Source of the DNA: Epinephelus fuscoguttatus
Lineage: Eukaryota > Chordata > Actinopteri > Perciformes > Serranidae
Direction of reading: 5' to 3'
Length of the DNA: 64,000 bases
Assembly: GCF_011397635.1 (NCBI RefSeq)
Contig: NC_064761.1
Span: 39,892,143 to 39,956,142 of the forward strand
This document shows positions 62,836 through 64,000 of this stretch, one piece after another. The translations under genes were made by a program, and so were the position numbers. The notes below the pieces were generated by a model. It made no database searches and was not told where the DNA came from. It was given only the letters and a program-made list of their open reading frames with translations. Positions within the stretch are counted from its first letter, which is position 1. Each line of letters opens with the position of its first letter.

Positions 62836-64000
62836 AATCAATACCAATTTGTTTTCAAGTGCAGCAAAAATATGCCATGAATAAAGATTCTCTTTTAGTA
62901 TTATTAACAAACCTACTGTCAGTACAATGAGACAAAAGATTTATTCACCATAACCATATATCAAGTACAGTTTAAAAAAAGAGAAGTTAATATAGAAACA
63001 GACTGTATATGAAACATACAAAAACAACTACATGTACAATTTCAGCCCTTCAGCTGTGTGCTGGTTAGTTTTGTTGATGACATCTAAATGGTCTCTTTCT
63101 GGCTACTGGCTTGATATCACTGCCTTTTGTCTGCCTCTCTTTGTCTGTAGTCCAGTTCCTGCATTTGACACCAATAAACCCTCAGGTTTTTAGACAGTGT
63201 GGGGAGGCAGTGAAAGAAGCCTGCTCTACAGCGGTCATTAAAAAGGCCATTAGGAATCAATTTAAACTAATGCAGTGCTAATGGAATCAAGATGGCCCAT
63301 GCCATCAGAATTCCTCACTCCCATCATGTGTCAGTGCTTGTGCCACAATGTTGGTGGCAAGATTGTCAGTTAACAGCGACTTGGTAATGAACACCAAATG
63401 TCCTGCGACCACCTGGTCAGTGTGGCAGATGCCGCTTGTGCTCCCTCTCGTAGCATGTCTGACGTGTCTTGGCCTGGAAATGTTTGTGGAGGGGCAAACC
63501 AGACAGACAAACCCCCCACCCACCCGTATACACTGTTTTGGCAGTAGTACCCCCTGCTCATTCTCCACCCCCTGCGGAGTTCCTGGAGGTGTCCATATGG
63601 GACTGGAGTCATGTCTGGCACTTACACATAGGGGGTAAAGGTTTCTGTCTACTGTGGTTACACACAACCCTGGAACTGCTGAAAGAGCAAAAGCTACGTG
63701 TAACCTTGACGTACTCACAATAGCAGGTTCATAATTTATTGAGGTTTTTGCGCTGGTTGCTTGTCTGAACCATGTTTATAGCATAACAATTTAACTGTGT
63801 TGGAACTGCATCTGTAACAAATCTACATGACGCCTGTTTTTATTGTTATTAAAACATCTCTTGCAAACATTACTGCGTAAAGGCAAGCTGTTAGTGTAAT
63901 TATCCCCATTTGACCTAGTCTTAACTCCGTAGCATTACGTGCATGCATGCATTGTGTTTTTATGCCTGTCTGCTCGCTGGTAGTTGACATTTGGCTGTGC

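Larger units (their letters stand above)
46641..64000 (+). other. sh3rf1: sh3rf1 intron 1 (continues past the right edge)
   Basis: No SH3-domain exon (ALYNYEGKEPGDLKF-like sequence) was found in any frame. Recognised repeats inside are listed separately. Unassigned stretches are 46641-49307, 49791-53569, 55344-58021, 58501-60622 and 62836-64000. Confidence 0.75.

Noticed and set aside
62715..62930. 71-codon plus-strand frame
   Set aside because: Begins within the CAGACACACCAAAC-family element and has no recognised similarity.

Overview
The window is a piece of a vertebrate chromosome, almost certainly a ray-finned (teleost) fish. The genes are split into short exons with GT-AG introns. The protein sequences are vertebrate orthologues but not mammalian. 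The introns and spacers are full of fish-type repeats: non-autonomous hAT, Tc1-like, TTAA-flanked, L2-like and L1-like elements. There are no bacterial, viral or plasmid features. All products below are assigned by reading the translated exons against remembered family knowledge; no database search was run.

Three protein-coding genes are present. (1) 1-5068, minus strand: fbxl5, the iron-sensing F-box subunit of an SCF ubiquitin ligase. Its first nine coding exons (about 422 residues) are here and the rest lies left of position 1. (2) 8177-34487, plus strand: nek1, a cilium and DNA-damage kinase, complete in 34 coding exons. The reconstructed frame is continuous (4,203 nt, 1,400 residues plus stop). 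(3) 46260-46640, plus strand: the first coding exon of sh3rf1 (POSH), a RING E3 scaffold. A likely non-coding leader exon ends at 45259, and intron 1 runs off the right edge.

fbxl5 and nek1 are head to head with about 3.1 kb between start codons; that spacer holds decayed repeats and a probable nek1 promoter with three CCAAT boxes and an RFX X-box-like site. nek1 and sh3rf1 are tandem in the same order and orientation as I recall for human 4q32-33. fbxl5 next to nek1 is not the human arrangement as I remember it. The 11.8 kb between nek1 and sh3rf1 contains a 3.8 kb nest of transposons (38534-42337). From 46641 to the end is sh3rf1 intron 1.

The most interesting points are a duplicated exon segment in nek1 that keeps its reading frame (23340-24974), two UG-repeat tracts at nek1 splice acceptors, a histone H4 pseudogene inside a split transposon in the last nek1 intron, a long fold-back repeat in another nek1 intron, and a hAT fragment that still reads as a BED zinc finger. 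I found no unknown multi-gene system.
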